This document shows, in pieces, positions 1 to 5,933 of a stretch of DNA of 6,605 nt. Every line of letters starts with the position of its first letter. Within the stretch, counting starts at the first letter, position 1. A program made the position numbers and the translations under genes. The notes under the pieces were generated by a model, which was given only the letters and a program-made list of their open reading frames with translations, was not told where the DNA came from and did not search any database. The stretch is from Candidatus Woesearchaeota archaeon (GTDB taxonomy: Archaea; Nanobdellota; Nanobdellia; UBA10117): positions 1 through 6,605 of the forward strand of contig JAHFKX010000045.1 of NCBI GenBank assembly GCA_023245115.1, given 5' to 3'.

Positions 1-654
1 ACCGTTGCTGTCGTAACCCTGCCGTTTACTATGGAAGGCCATAAGCGCTTTGAGAATGCGATGCGCGGCCTCGAAAAGCTGGAGAGTACTGTTGACACGC
101 TCATAGTTATTCCGAATGATAAGCTGATCGAACTTGCGCCGGACCTGCCATTGCACACAGCATTTAAGGTTGCTGATGAAATCCTGACAAATGCGGTTAA
201 GGGCATAACAGAGCTGATAACGAAGCCTGGCCTGATTAATTTGGATTTCGCAGACATAAGAACTGTGATGACTGGCTCTGGCGTGGCGATGATTGGCGTC
301 GGCGAGTCGGATACAGAAAATCGCGCAGTTGAGGCAGTTGAGAAAGCCATAACTAATCCATTGTTGGATGTTGACATTGCAGGCGCGACAGGCGCGCTGA
401 TTAACGTATCTGGCGGGCCAGACATGACACTCGACGAGGCAAAGAAAGTAGTCGAGGCGGTTTCATCAAAATTGGACGACAAGGCAAACATTATCTGGGG
501 CGCACAGTTATCGCCGGATTTACAGAATACTATTCGGGCGATGCTTGTTGTGACCGGCGTAAAATCGCCTCAAATCTTCGGGCCAAAGAGAACATTTTCA
601 GATAAAAGAAAGCAGGAGCTCGGCAAGGATTTAGGGATTGAGTTTTTGAATTAG
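1..654 (+). CDS. ftsZ: Cell division GTPase FtsZ, 5'-truncated by the window edge
   Basis: FtsZ is the tubulin-like GTPase that polymerises into the cytokinetic ring at mid-cell. The frame is open from base 1, so the true start and the N-terminal nucleotide-binding half with the GGGTGTG loop lie outside the window; 217 codons are visible. The piece begins with the conserved VVTLPF strand and has the IPNDKL and APDLPLHTAFKVADE segments that join the two subdomains. The T7 synergy loop NLDFAD is at nt 238-255 and its two aspartates complete the GTPase site of the neighbouring subunit. It continues with VAMIGVG, NPLLDVDI and TGVKSPQI, all typical. The protein ends about 20 residues after TGVKSPQI with almost no disordered linker, in LGIEFLN. 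Identity as FtsZ is secure; which archaeal FtsZ paralogue it is cannot be decided. In many archaea it heads the secE-spt5-L11 cluster, as here. Confidence 0.96.
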   Translation, partial: TVAVVTLPFTMEGHKRFENAMRGLEKLESTVDTLIVIPNDKLIELAPDLPLHTAFKVADEILTNAVKGITELITKPGLINLDFADIRTVMTGSGVAMIGVGESDTENRAVEAVEKAITNPLLDVDIAGATGALINVSGGPDMTLDEAKKVVEAVSSKLDDKANIIWGAQLSPDLQNTIRAMLVVTGVKSPQIFGPKRTFSDKRKQELGKDLGIEFLN

Positions 655-661
655 TTTTTTT
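655..661 (+). terminator. Oligo-T terminator after ftsZ
   Basis: Seven consecutive T residues begin directly after the ftsZ TAG stop codon. Archaeal RNA polymerase terminates at oligo-T tracts without needing a hairpin. The next gene has its own TATA box about 40 bp downstream, which fits termination here. This is assigned from sequence only. Confidence 0.55.
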
Positions 662-697
662 AATGCATCTGGGGGCAATGATGAGCCAATAACAAAC

Positions 698-705
698 TTT
701 ATAAA
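698..705 (+). promoter_or_regulatory. TATA box for secE-spt5
   Basis: TTTATAAA matches the archaeal box A. Its centre is about 33 bp before the secE ATG, so transcription would start about 5-9 nt upstream of the start codon. That predicts a very short leader, and no Shine-Dalgarno sequence is present before the ATG. The rest of the ftsZ-secE gap holds nothing else I can support. Confidence 0.65.
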
Positions 706-734
706 CCTTAATTTCTGTGTAAAACTGTTTTCAA

Positions 735-1028
735 ATGGACGATTTACAGAATCAAGACGGGGTAGAACGGGAAGCAGAGCCAGCAGTTTCGCAGCCGGCA
801 AGCCAGCCAGGCCGCGATAGGCTAAGCCTGCCAAAAATTCAGTTCGAAGGCCTGCAGGCAAATAAAATTGTGCTAAAACTTAAAGAATACAAGCGCGTTT
901 TGCAAATTACAAAAAAGCCTGATATGGAAGAATTTAAGACGATTGTCAAAGCATCTGCAATTGGAATTGCAGTTATTGGCACGCTCGGCTTTGTGATAGC
1001 CATAATTGCGCAGATAATTACAACGTAA
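735..1028 (+). CDS. secE: Preprotein translocase subunit SecE (Sec61-gamma homologue) with N-terminal extension
   Basis: SecE clamps the SecY pore of the Sec translocon in the cytoplasmic membrane. The 97-residue product has an amphipathic helix with the family pattern EYKRVLQITKKPDMEEFK at residues 51-68, followed by one transmembrane helix at about residues 70-94. The order of amphipathic helix then single membrane segment near the C-terminus is diagnostic. Archaeal SecE is usually about 60 residues. Here about 38 extra N-terminal residues, rich in Gln, Ser, Pro and acidic residues, precede the core and look disordered and cytosolic. The start is supported by a TATA box at the right distance and by the absence of another Met before residue 64. 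Its stop lies 9 bp before spt5, so the two are cotranscribed, the usual archaeal arrangement. Confidence 0.9.
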   Translation: MDDLQNQDGVEREAEPAVSQPASQPGRDRLSLPKIQFEGLQANKIVLKLKEYKRVLQITKKPDMEEFKTIVKASAIGIAVIGTLGFVIAIIAQIITT

Positions 1029-1029
1029 T

Positions 1030-1034
1030 GAGGT
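1030..1034 (+). promoter_or_regulatory. Shine-Dalgarno site of spt5
   Basis: GAGGT lies three bases before the spt5 ATG, just after the secE stop, and is complementary to the 3' end of archaeal 16S rRNA. The spacing is rather short. It supports the 1038 start and internal initiation within a secE-spt5 message. The promoter-proximal genes secE and alaS have no comparable motif. Confidence 0.55.
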
Positions 1035-1037
1035 TAA

Positions 1038-1526
1038 ATGGGATTATACGTAATCAGGACGGCAATTGGAAGGGAATCGCAGGTAATGGATTTTATCGCG
1101 TCCAACGCAAAGAAAATTAAGGGCATACATAGCGTAATCTTTCCGCACGGGATGACCGGCTATATCATAATCGAGGCGGATGCGGTTGATTACATCAAGC
1201 AGATTGCCGCAGGCATACCGTATGTTCGCGGAATTCTTAGGACGCCGACAAGTTATGACAAAATTGAGCATCTCATTGAGTTCAAGCCCGAAACGATAGA
1301 TATACGCAAGGGTGATGTTGTAACAATTATAGGCGGGCCATTCCGAGGGGAAAAGGCCAAAGTCACTCGTGTAGATATGCAGAAGCAGCAGGTCGTACTT
1401 GAGCTTCTACAGGCAGCCGTTCCAATCCCAATTACACTTGGGCTCGATTCCGTCAAGCTGGCCGAACGCGGTGAAACAGCAGGGCAGAAAGATAAGGAAG
1501 AAAAGGAAGAAGGGGACGAAGAATAG
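1038..1526 (+). CDS. spt5: Transcription elongation factor Spt5 (NusG family)
   Basis: Spt5 binds the clamp of archaeal RNA polymerase, normally with Spt4, closing the DNA channel and increasing processivity; it also offers a contact between polymerase and ribosome. The 162-residue protein has an NGN domain at about residues 1-83, starting MGLYVIRTAIGRE and including GYIIIEAD, and a single KOW domain at about 87-142 with the hallmark KGDVVTIIGGPFRGEKAKV. A charged tail of Lys and Glu occupies about residues 143-162; archaeal Spt5 often ends shortly after KOW, so this is a modest extension. The start is set by the upstream GAGGT and the Met-Gly-Leu-Tyr beginning. It follows secE by 9 bp. The next gene, L11, is separated by 136 bp containing hairpin repeats and a fresh promoter. 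Confidence 0.95.
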   Translation: MGLYVIRTAIGRESQVMDFIASNAKKIKGIHSVIFPHGMTGYIIIEADAVDYIKQIAAGIPYVRGILRTPTSYDKIEHLIEFKPETIDIRKGDVVTIIGGPFRGEKAKVTRVDMQKQQVVLELLQAAVPIPITLGLDSVKLAERGETAGQKDKEEKEEGDEE

Positions 1527-1529
1527 TAA

Positions 1530-1609
1530 CACCAAGCTTTGCTTGGTGGACTTCGCTGTTGCGAAATAACGCCAGACTTCGCTCGGCGGACTTTGCTGTT
1601 GCAAAGGTT
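1530..1609 (+). repeat. Two imperfect 40-bp tandem repeats, each with two hairpins, between spt5 and L11
   Basis: Unit 1 is 1530-1569 and unit 2 is 1570-1609. The first 36 positions match at 28, and all eight differences are transitions. In unit 1 the first hairpin has arms CACCAAGC and GCTTGGTG around a TTT loop (1530-1548); in unit 2 (1570-1588) it is partly degraded. The second hairpin is TTCGC/GCGAA around TGTT in unit 1 (1552-1565) and TTTGC/GCAAA around the same loop in unit 2 (1592-1605). Two base pairs change on both sides (A-T to G-C, and C-G to T-A), so pairing is preserved. Four CTTYGCT cores start at 1537, 1551, 1577 and 1591. The block begins 3 bp after the spt5 stop and abuts the L11 TATA box. 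Its function is unknown; candidates are a 3' processing or termination element, or regulator binding sites. Confidence 0.85.
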
Positions 1610-1615
1610 TATAAA
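1608..1615 (+). promoter_or_regulatory. TATA box for the L11 gene
   Basis: TTTATAAA is identical to the secE box A. It predicts transcription starting around 1636-1640, giving a leader of roughly 25 nt before the L11 ATG at 1663. That leader contains only a weak GGTTG match to a Shine-Dalgarno sequence. The second hairpin of repeat unit 2 ends two bases before this box, so a protein bound there could affect TBP/TFB loading; that is inference. Confidence 0.65.
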
Positions 1616-1662
1616 TCGGTTTGCTGAGGCGTTGGTCGTAATAAATTGGTTGGCAAGTAAAA

Positions 1663-2358
1663 ATGGGTAAAACAGACACGTTCAATTTCATGGTGCAGGG
1701 CGGTGCAGCTACGGCAGGGCCACCGATTGGGCCAGCACTTAGCGGCAAGGGCCTGAATATCGGGCAGATAGTCAAGGACATTAATGAAAAAACTTCTGGC
1801 CTCAAGGGCATGGATGTTCCTGTCAAAGTGAAGGTTGATGCGGCAGCCAAGAAATACGAGATTGAGGTTGGCCTGCCACCTGCGGCCGCACTTCTGAAAA
1901 AGGAAGCAGGCATCGAGAAGGGTTCTGGAACTGCCGGAACAAAGCCGGCAGGCGTACTGAGAATTGAGCACTTGATTAAAGTCGCAAAAACGAAAGGTGA
2001 TAGCATGCTTAGCGTAGACTTGAAAAAGCAGGTTAAGGAGTTAGTTGGCACCTGCGTTTCTTTAGGCATGCGAGTTGAGGGCAAAAGCGCAAAAGAAGTT
2101 ATGATAGAAATCAATAAAGGTACTTATGATTCTAAAATAAAGGCCGCAAAGACAGACTTGACTGCGGAAGAGCTAAAACAGTGGGAATCTGAGAAGCAGG
2201 GAATAAAACTGGAAATTGAAAGGCTCGAGAAGGCCGCTGCACAGGCTGCTGCGGCTGCACAGGCTGCTGCGCCAACTGAAGGCGCTGCTGCGGCAGCTGC
2301 CGGAGAAGCAAAGCCTGCTGAAGCCAAGAAGGAAGAAAAGAAGGCTGAGAAAAAATAA
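1663..2358 (+). CDS. rpl11: Large-subunit ribosomal protein uL11 with long Ala/Lys/Glu-rich C-terminal extension
   Basis: L11 binds the GTPase-associated region of 23S rRNA at the base of the ribosomal stalk and helps couple factor binding to GTP hydrolysis. The N-terminal domain has the proline-rich switch AGPPIGPALSGKGLNIGQIV at residues 18-37, and the C-terminal rRNA-binding domain includes AGTKPAGVLRIEHLIKVAKTK (91-111) and a conserved end near INKGTYD (150-156). Archaeal L11 normally stops close to here, at about 160 residues. This product continues to 231: first a charged helix at about 166-190, then a run dominated by alanine (191-214), then a Lys/Glu-rich end. This resembles the flexible hinges of archaeal stalk proteins, but there is no terminal GLGALFG peptide. 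It has its own promoter. The expected next gene, L1, is missing; alaS converges instead. Confidence 0.96.
   Translation: MGKTDTFNFMVQGGAATAGPPIGPALSGKGLNIGQIVKDINEKTSGLKGMDVPVKVKVDAAAKKYEIEVGLPPAAALLKKEAGIEKGSGTAGTKPAGVLRIEHLIKVAKTKGDSMLSVDLKKQVKELVGTCVSLGMRVEGKSAKEVMIEINKGTYDSKIKAAKTDLTAEELKQWESEKQGIKLEIERLEKAAAQAAAAAQAAAPTEGAAAAAAGEAKPAEAKKEEKKAEKK
2236..2271 (+). repeat. Exact 18-bp tandem duplication inside the L11 tail
   Basis: Two identical copies, 2236-2253 and 2254-2271, each encode Ala-Ala-Gln-Ala-Ala-Ala (residues 192-197 and 198-203). Identity at the wobble positions means the duplication is recent, or is kept uniform by slippage. It is in frame and lengthens the alanine-rich linker. 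Confidence 0.85.
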
Positions 2359-2370
2359 CAGGTAAACAGT

Positions 2371-2375
2371 AAAAA
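2371..2375 (-). terminator. Possible oligo-T terminator for alaS
   Basis: Five A residues on the plus strand give a T5 tract in the alaS transcript, about 31 nt after its stop codon, in the gap before the convergent L11 gene. The same gap has a short repeated ACTA run at about 2393-2404. The evidence is weak. Confidence 0.25.
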
Positions 2376-2405
2376 CTAAAGTCGTGGTTAAACTAACTAA
2401 CTAAT

Positions 2406-4910
2406 TTATGAACTTCCTTTTTTCTTTGGCTCTTGCTTTATCTGCTGTCCGTGTTTTTGTGGTTGCTGTGGCTTGCCTTGCGATTTTAATCTTTCAATTT
2501 CCTTTTTCTGTTCCTTCCACTCTTTGAAGAAGCGCTCACACGTTTTTGTTAGTTGATCTGGCTGGACAGAGAATACAACGGATGCATCATGCATATATGA
2601 ATCGATTTTTTGCAGCTCAACAACAGCAGGCTTGCCCGCCACGAATTCTATCCGGACAATGCCGTCTTGTATTTTTTTAGAGCCAAGTATTTTTATAAAT
2701 CCGACAGATGCTGTGCTTTTGCTGTGTGTGCCGCCGCACGCCTCGACGTCAACGCCAGGTATTTCTATGACGCGGATTTCTGCGCCAGGTACTGCGCCGC
2801 CTTGGTAAAGCCGGAAACCATGTGCCTGTTCTGCCTGTGCCTTTGGCATTACTGTTTTTTTAATTGGCGTGCTGGACAGGGCAACTTCATTTGCCAGCCG
2901 CTCGATTTTTTGCAGGTCGTCTTTCGTAAGTGTTGAGAAGTGTGTAATGTCAAGCCTGCCCTTTTCGGGTGTCAGGTCAGAGCCAGCCTGCCATACATGA
3001 TGGCCCAGGACTGCGTGCGCTATGCCGTTTATAATATGAGCTGCGTCGTGGTGCGCCATTAAGGCAATCCGTCTGCCCATATCTATCTTTCCGATAATAA
3101 CTTGGCCTTCTCTGAAGTTGACTTCGGGCATTTCATGCAGAATTACGTTGCCATATTTTTCTACACTTACGACTGGTTTGCCGTTGATTGTTCCTAAGTC
3201 GCAGGCTTGCCCGCCACCAACCGGGTAAAACGTGGTTTTATCTAATACCACGTATGTGTTATTTATTACTTTGAGTACGCGCGCCGTAAATTCCTGCACG
3301 CATTCATCATTGTAGTATAACGCCTGTGTTGCTGGGACGCCAGCCAATTCGGAAATAAATTGTACTTTTGCTAGTGCTTTTTTTGGCTCAACATGCAGCG
3401 ATGCGACGCGGGAATAGAAATCCTGTGGTATTTTAACTGTAACTCCAACCTTTTCTGCTGTGGCCTGAACATCCTCTGGCAGTATTCCTTGTGCGTCATA
3501 CAATTGCACAAGCTCCTCGCCGGAGACTGTTTTTTTCTTTTTGAACATGTTGTCAAGGGCTTGCGAAATTTTTTGCTTTGTTTCTTTGTATTTTTGAACT
3601 TCGATGTTCAGTATTTTTTCTACATCTGGCAGGAAATCCATGAGTTCAGGGAACAACGGTTTTAATCCTACTTCGGATAGTTCTTCGCCTTTTACCGATT
3701 TTACCTGCCGCGGTCTTGCGCCTGTCAAGGCCCTTGCATGGTCGCGTACGAGCTCAGTGAGGTCTATTTGCCAGCCGAATTTTTCTGCTAGCCTCAGGGC
3801 GCGGCGCAATATAAATCGCAGGTTGTATCCGCCGCCCGTGTTTGACGGAAGTGCACCATCAGCGAGGGCAAACAGTAATGTTTTTGAGTGGTCAAGTATT
3901 GAATAAAATGCGCGCATTTTATCTATTTCATTTTTTAATTTATCTGGTGCAATTTTTAGTTTTCTGGAAATTTTCTTAAGTTCGTCATCTATGTTATCGA
4001 TGTCTTCTATGTTTAACGCCCCGACTACTGAAGTAAGTTTTTTCTGAAGCTTGTCATCAAACTTTATTTTTAGTTGTTTGAGCCATTTTTTATCTACCGG
4101 GTCGAACGTAATTTCATAAGAATTTGTTGTGCCATTTAGCAGCCAAGCCAGCCTTTCAAGGCCCCAGCCGAAGTCTATAACTTTCAGTGGCAGGTCTTTA
4201 AGGCCAGATGGTGTAACTGCAAATTCCATAAATACTGTAGTGGCAATTTCTAGGCCGCGGCAGTAAACTTCAAAACTCGAGCCGGCATTCCCGCCGCCCA
4301 TCCATACTGATTCTACAAAAGTTACATCTTTTCTGTTTATGCCGAGATATTCAAGAACACCGATGGCGTTTCCTATGTCTTCGTCTTTCCAGTGTGTCAG
4401 GTGTGCGGCCTTTGCAGGTATAAAGCGGTGCTGGCCAATCATGACAAAGCCGCTGTAATGTCTTGAGGTTAGCCCGATGTTCTCAATGTCGTTGAACCTG
4501 AAGCATGGCTGTGCAACTACTAGCGGGTTTGCTGGCGGCCGGACTTCTCCCGAGACGACGAATGGCTGGAAATCGTAAATCGATGCCTGCACGAACCAAG
4601 TGTCATCCCGCCATCTCGCGATTGTTGGGTATCGGGAGATGTTTGTATATTTTTTATTTGTAAAATATCTTGAAAATTCCTGCCACGTGTCGGTATAATC
4701 GAACTTGTTGTAAAGTTTTTTTCCGATAAACAAGTATGGTTCACAGGCCGAGTCGCCGCATAGCTTTCTTTTCGCGTCGGTAGTCCAGAAGAATTTTTTG
4801 CACTTGCGGCATTGTTTTCGATTAAACCCTTTTTCTTCAAAAACATTCAGAGCATAGTGCTTTTTCCAGTCGCGCTGGAATTCCCTGTTGAGCTGCTTTT
4901 TGTCTAACAT
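2406..4910 (-). CDS. alaS: Alanyl-tRNA synthetase, archaeal type, lacking the C-terminal C-Ala domain
   Basis: AlaRS charges tRNA-Ala and hydrolyses mischarged Ser- and Gly-tRNA. The 834-residue protein opens with an archaeal Cys-rich element (C34, C37, C51, C56), then the class II aminoacylation core: VVAQPCFRFNDIENIG around motif 2 (132-146), VIDFGWGLERLAWLL (244-258) and motif 3 GGGYNLRFILRRALR (359-373). The second half is the editing domain: FYPVGGGQ (561-568), H621-D-A-A-H625, VWQAGS (639-644) and CGGTH (725-729), so all four zinc ligands are present. After about residue 760 there is only a short helix and a Gln/Lys-rich tail, where archaeal relatives of about 900 residues carry the DHHA1/C-Ala domain. 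The start matches the family N-terminus and lies the right distance from a TATA-like box. It is a single-gene enzyme, not split as in Nanoarchaeum. Confidence 0.97.
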   Translation of the reverse strand: MLDKKQLNREFQRDWKKHYALNVFEEKGFNRKQCRKCKKFFWTTDAKRKLCGDSACEPYLFIGKKLYNKFDYTDTWQEFSRYFTNKKYTNISRYPTIARWRDDTWFVQASIYDFQPFVVSGEVRPPANPLVVAQPCFRFNDIENIGLTSRHYSGFVMIGQHRFIPAKAAHLTHWKDEDIGNAIGVLEYLGINRKDVTFVESVWMGGGNAGSSFEVYCRGLEIATTVFMEFAVTPSGLKDLPLKVIDFGWGLERLAWLLNGTTNSYEITFDPVDKKWLKQLKIKFDDKLQKKLTSVVGALNIEDIDNIDDELKKISRKLKIAPDKLKNEIDKMRAFYSILDHSKTLLFALADGALPSNTGGGYNLRFILRRALRLAEKFGWQIDLTELVRDHARALTGARPRQVKSVKGEELSEVGLKPLFPELMDFLPDVEKILNIEVQKYKETKQKISQALDNMFKKKKTVSGEELVQLYDAQGILPEDVQATAEKVGVTVKIPQDFYSRVASLHVEPKKALAKVQFISELAGVPATQALYYNDECVQEFTARVLKVINNTYVVLDKTTFYPVGGGQACDLGTINGKPVVSVEKYGNVILHEMPEVNFREGQVIIGKIDMGRRIALMAHHDAAHIINGIAHAVLGHHVWQAGSDLTPEKGRLDITHFSTLTKDDLQKIERLANEVALSSTPIKKTVMPKAQAEQAHGFRLYQGGAVPGAEIRVIEIPGVDVEACGGTHSKSTASVGFIKILGSKKIQDGIVRIEFVAGKPAVVELQKIDSYMHDASVVFSVQPDQLTKTCERFFKEWKEQKKEIERLKSQGKPQQPQKHGQQIKQEPKKKGSS
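2418..2423 (+). terminator. Possible oligo-T terminator for the L11 transcript
   Basis: Six T residues on the plus strand lie 60 bp after the L11 stop, inside the 3' end of the convergent alaS gene. The short 47-bp gap itself has no T-run in this direction. Assignment rests only on the preference of archaeal polymerase for T-tracts. Confidence 0.3.
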
Positions 4911-4932
4911 GCCCGCATTAGTAATAGAAAAG

Positions 4933-4940
4933 TATTTATT
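4933..4940 (-). promoter_or_regulatory. TATA-like box of alaS, predicting a leaderless mRNA
   Basis: Read on the minus strand, AATAAATA occupies -30 to -23 relative to the alaS ATG. Since archaeal transcription begins about 26 bp from the box centre, the message would start at or within a few bases of the ATG. No Shine-Dalgarno sequence precedes the start. The match to the consensus is weaker than those of secE and L11. Confidence 0.5.
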
Positions 4941-5029
4941 AGTTTGTGATTTCTGGGGAGAAGTCTATATCTTTGTAATACGGTTTTAATATCATTGCAA
5001 TACAACACAGCAAAACAATGGGAAATACG

Positions 5030-5043
5030 TTTCAATATTGAAA
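5030..5043. repeat. Perfect 14-bp palindrome downstream of the coiled-coil gene
   Basis: TTTCAATATTGAAA is its own reverse complement and sits 2 bp beyond the stop codon of the coiled-coil gene, at the far end of the 135-bp gap before alaS. It could be a weak mRNA-end hairpin or a dimeric regulator site. It is AT-rich, so chance occurrence is possible. Apart from this and the alaS promoter, I see nothing definite in the gap. Confidence 0.5.
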
Positions 5044-5045
5044 TT

Positions 5046-5888
5046 TTATTTACGCCGCATCGCCTGCCGCTGCATCTCCAGCAGGTCTTCCTTTGTAATT
5101 TTTTTCTTTTCCTTGATTTTTTCTATTGTCAGGCCTTCCGGAATTTCCACGCCGAACTCTGCAATCGGTTTCGGCGAGATAGCAGACCATTGTTCGAGCA
5201 GGCCGGCAAGCTCAGTATTCAGCGCTTCTATTTGTGGCTTGAATGCCTGAATATCTTCTTTCATTTTTTCTTTGTTATCTTTTATTTTTGCAATCTCTTC
5301 GGATTTTTCTGTTAATTGCCTGAAGATTTCTGAGTTTTGCTTTGCTGTTGCCTGTACTTCTTCGTGCACTGCATCTGCTTCAGCTTTTTTTATTCTAACT
5401 TCGTCGCGGAACTTTTTGTAATCAACATAGCGCTTTTCGCCGGCGTTTATTTCTGCAAGCTGGCCTTTCAGCTCCTTGAGCTGCGCCATGTATTTTTTCT
5501 CACGTTCAAAGCTCAGGGCTTCTGTTTCTATTGAAAAATTTATTGCAGCAATCTGCCTTTGCAATTGCTGCGGCGATTTTTTATTAGTGTTGTCGTTTTT
5601 CGGCAAATCATCGCGCATACTGCCGAGCTTCTTAAAAAGTTCAGAGATTTCTTTGTTCAGAATCTGGCGTTTGCTTTTTAGCGTTTTTATTTTTTCGTCG
5701 ATTAGTTTTTTTTGGTCTCTGAGATTTTTTGCGTCCTGTATTAATGTATTGAGGTGTTTGTCGAGTTCATCTCTGTCTTTGTATTTTGTATCTTTCTGAA
5801 TGCTTGTTTGTTTTAATTGAGTTGTAAGCCTAGCTATGTCAGCCTTCAGCTGTTCTAACTTCTGTGATTCTCCTGCTTGCTCTTCCAT
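5046..5888 (-). CDS. Archaeal coiled-coil protein, COG1340 type
   Basis: This 280-residue protein is almost entirely charged helix with heptad-like spacing and no signal peptide or membrane segment. Three coiled-coil stretches are visible, at about residues 8-90, 105-150 and 155-235, separated by a polar break (92-104, DDLPKNDNTNKK) and a short turn near 148-152. The middle stretch has the pattern of the archaeal COG1340 family (hydrophobic residue, acidic pair and Thr-Glu-Ala-Leu at 120-125). The third has ADAVHEEV (171-178), matching its conserved Ala-Asp-x-x-His-Glu block, and the C-terminus has ITKEDLLEMQR (264-274), also typical. The family has no settled function; a link to ribosomes or mRNA is suspected from similarity to eukaryotic Bfr1-like proteins. 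It lies 45 bp after L12 in the same direction, so it is probably cotranscribed with the stalk genes. Confidence 0.82.
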   Translation of the reverse strand: MEEQAGESQKLEQLKADIARLTTQLKQTSIQKDTKYKDRDELDKHLNTLIQDAKNLRDQKKLIDEKIKTLKSKRQILNKEISELFKKLGSMRDDLPKNDNTNKKSPQQLQRQIAAINFSIETEALSFEREKKYMAQLKELKGQLAEINAGEKRYVDYKKFRDEVRIKKAEADAVHEEVQATAKQNSEIFRQLTEKSEEIAKIKDNKEKMKEDIQAFKPQIEALNTELAGLLEQWSAISPKPIAEFGVEIPEGLTIEKIKEKKKITKEDLLEMQRQAMRRK

Positions 5889-5933
5889 GAGTTATTAAGG
5901 TCCATGCCAAATATTGTTGGGCAGTTGTTCTGA

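Noticed and set aside
678..684. C-box-like ATGATGA in the ftsZ-secE gap, suggesting a C/D box sRNA
   Set aside because: No CTGA D box follows at a workable distance, and the secE TATA box occupies the next stretch.
1530..1609. Tandem repeats as a minimal CRISPR
   Set aside because: The two units are directly adjacent with no unique spacer, diverge from each other, and there are no cas genes.
1407..2114. Long antisense open frame of 235 codons opposite spt5 and L11
   Set aside because: It overlaps two secure genes, has low-complexity hydrophobic composition from reading the A/G-rich L11 and spt5 ends backwards, and matches no family.
2610..2936. Plus-strand open frame inside alaS
   Set aside because: It is a Cys/Phe-rich shadow of the editing-domain region of alaS with no promoter or family resemblance. 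The same holds for the frames at 3393-3665 and 3604-3906.
4911..5045. Possible tRNA or small RNA in the 135-bp gap
   Set aside because: No cloverleaf, T-loop consensus or box motifs could be found on either strand.
4995..5799. Several plus-strand open frames opposite the coiled-coil gene
   Set aside because: Their Phe/Leu/Ser/Cys-rich composition comes from reading Lys/Glu coiled-coil codons on the other strand.
5904..5922. Weak hairpin (TGCCAA with a bulged TTGGGCA) between L12 and the coiled-coil gene
   Set aside because: It has six pairs with a bulge and no T-run. It is too weak to call a terminator, and the genes look cotranscribed.
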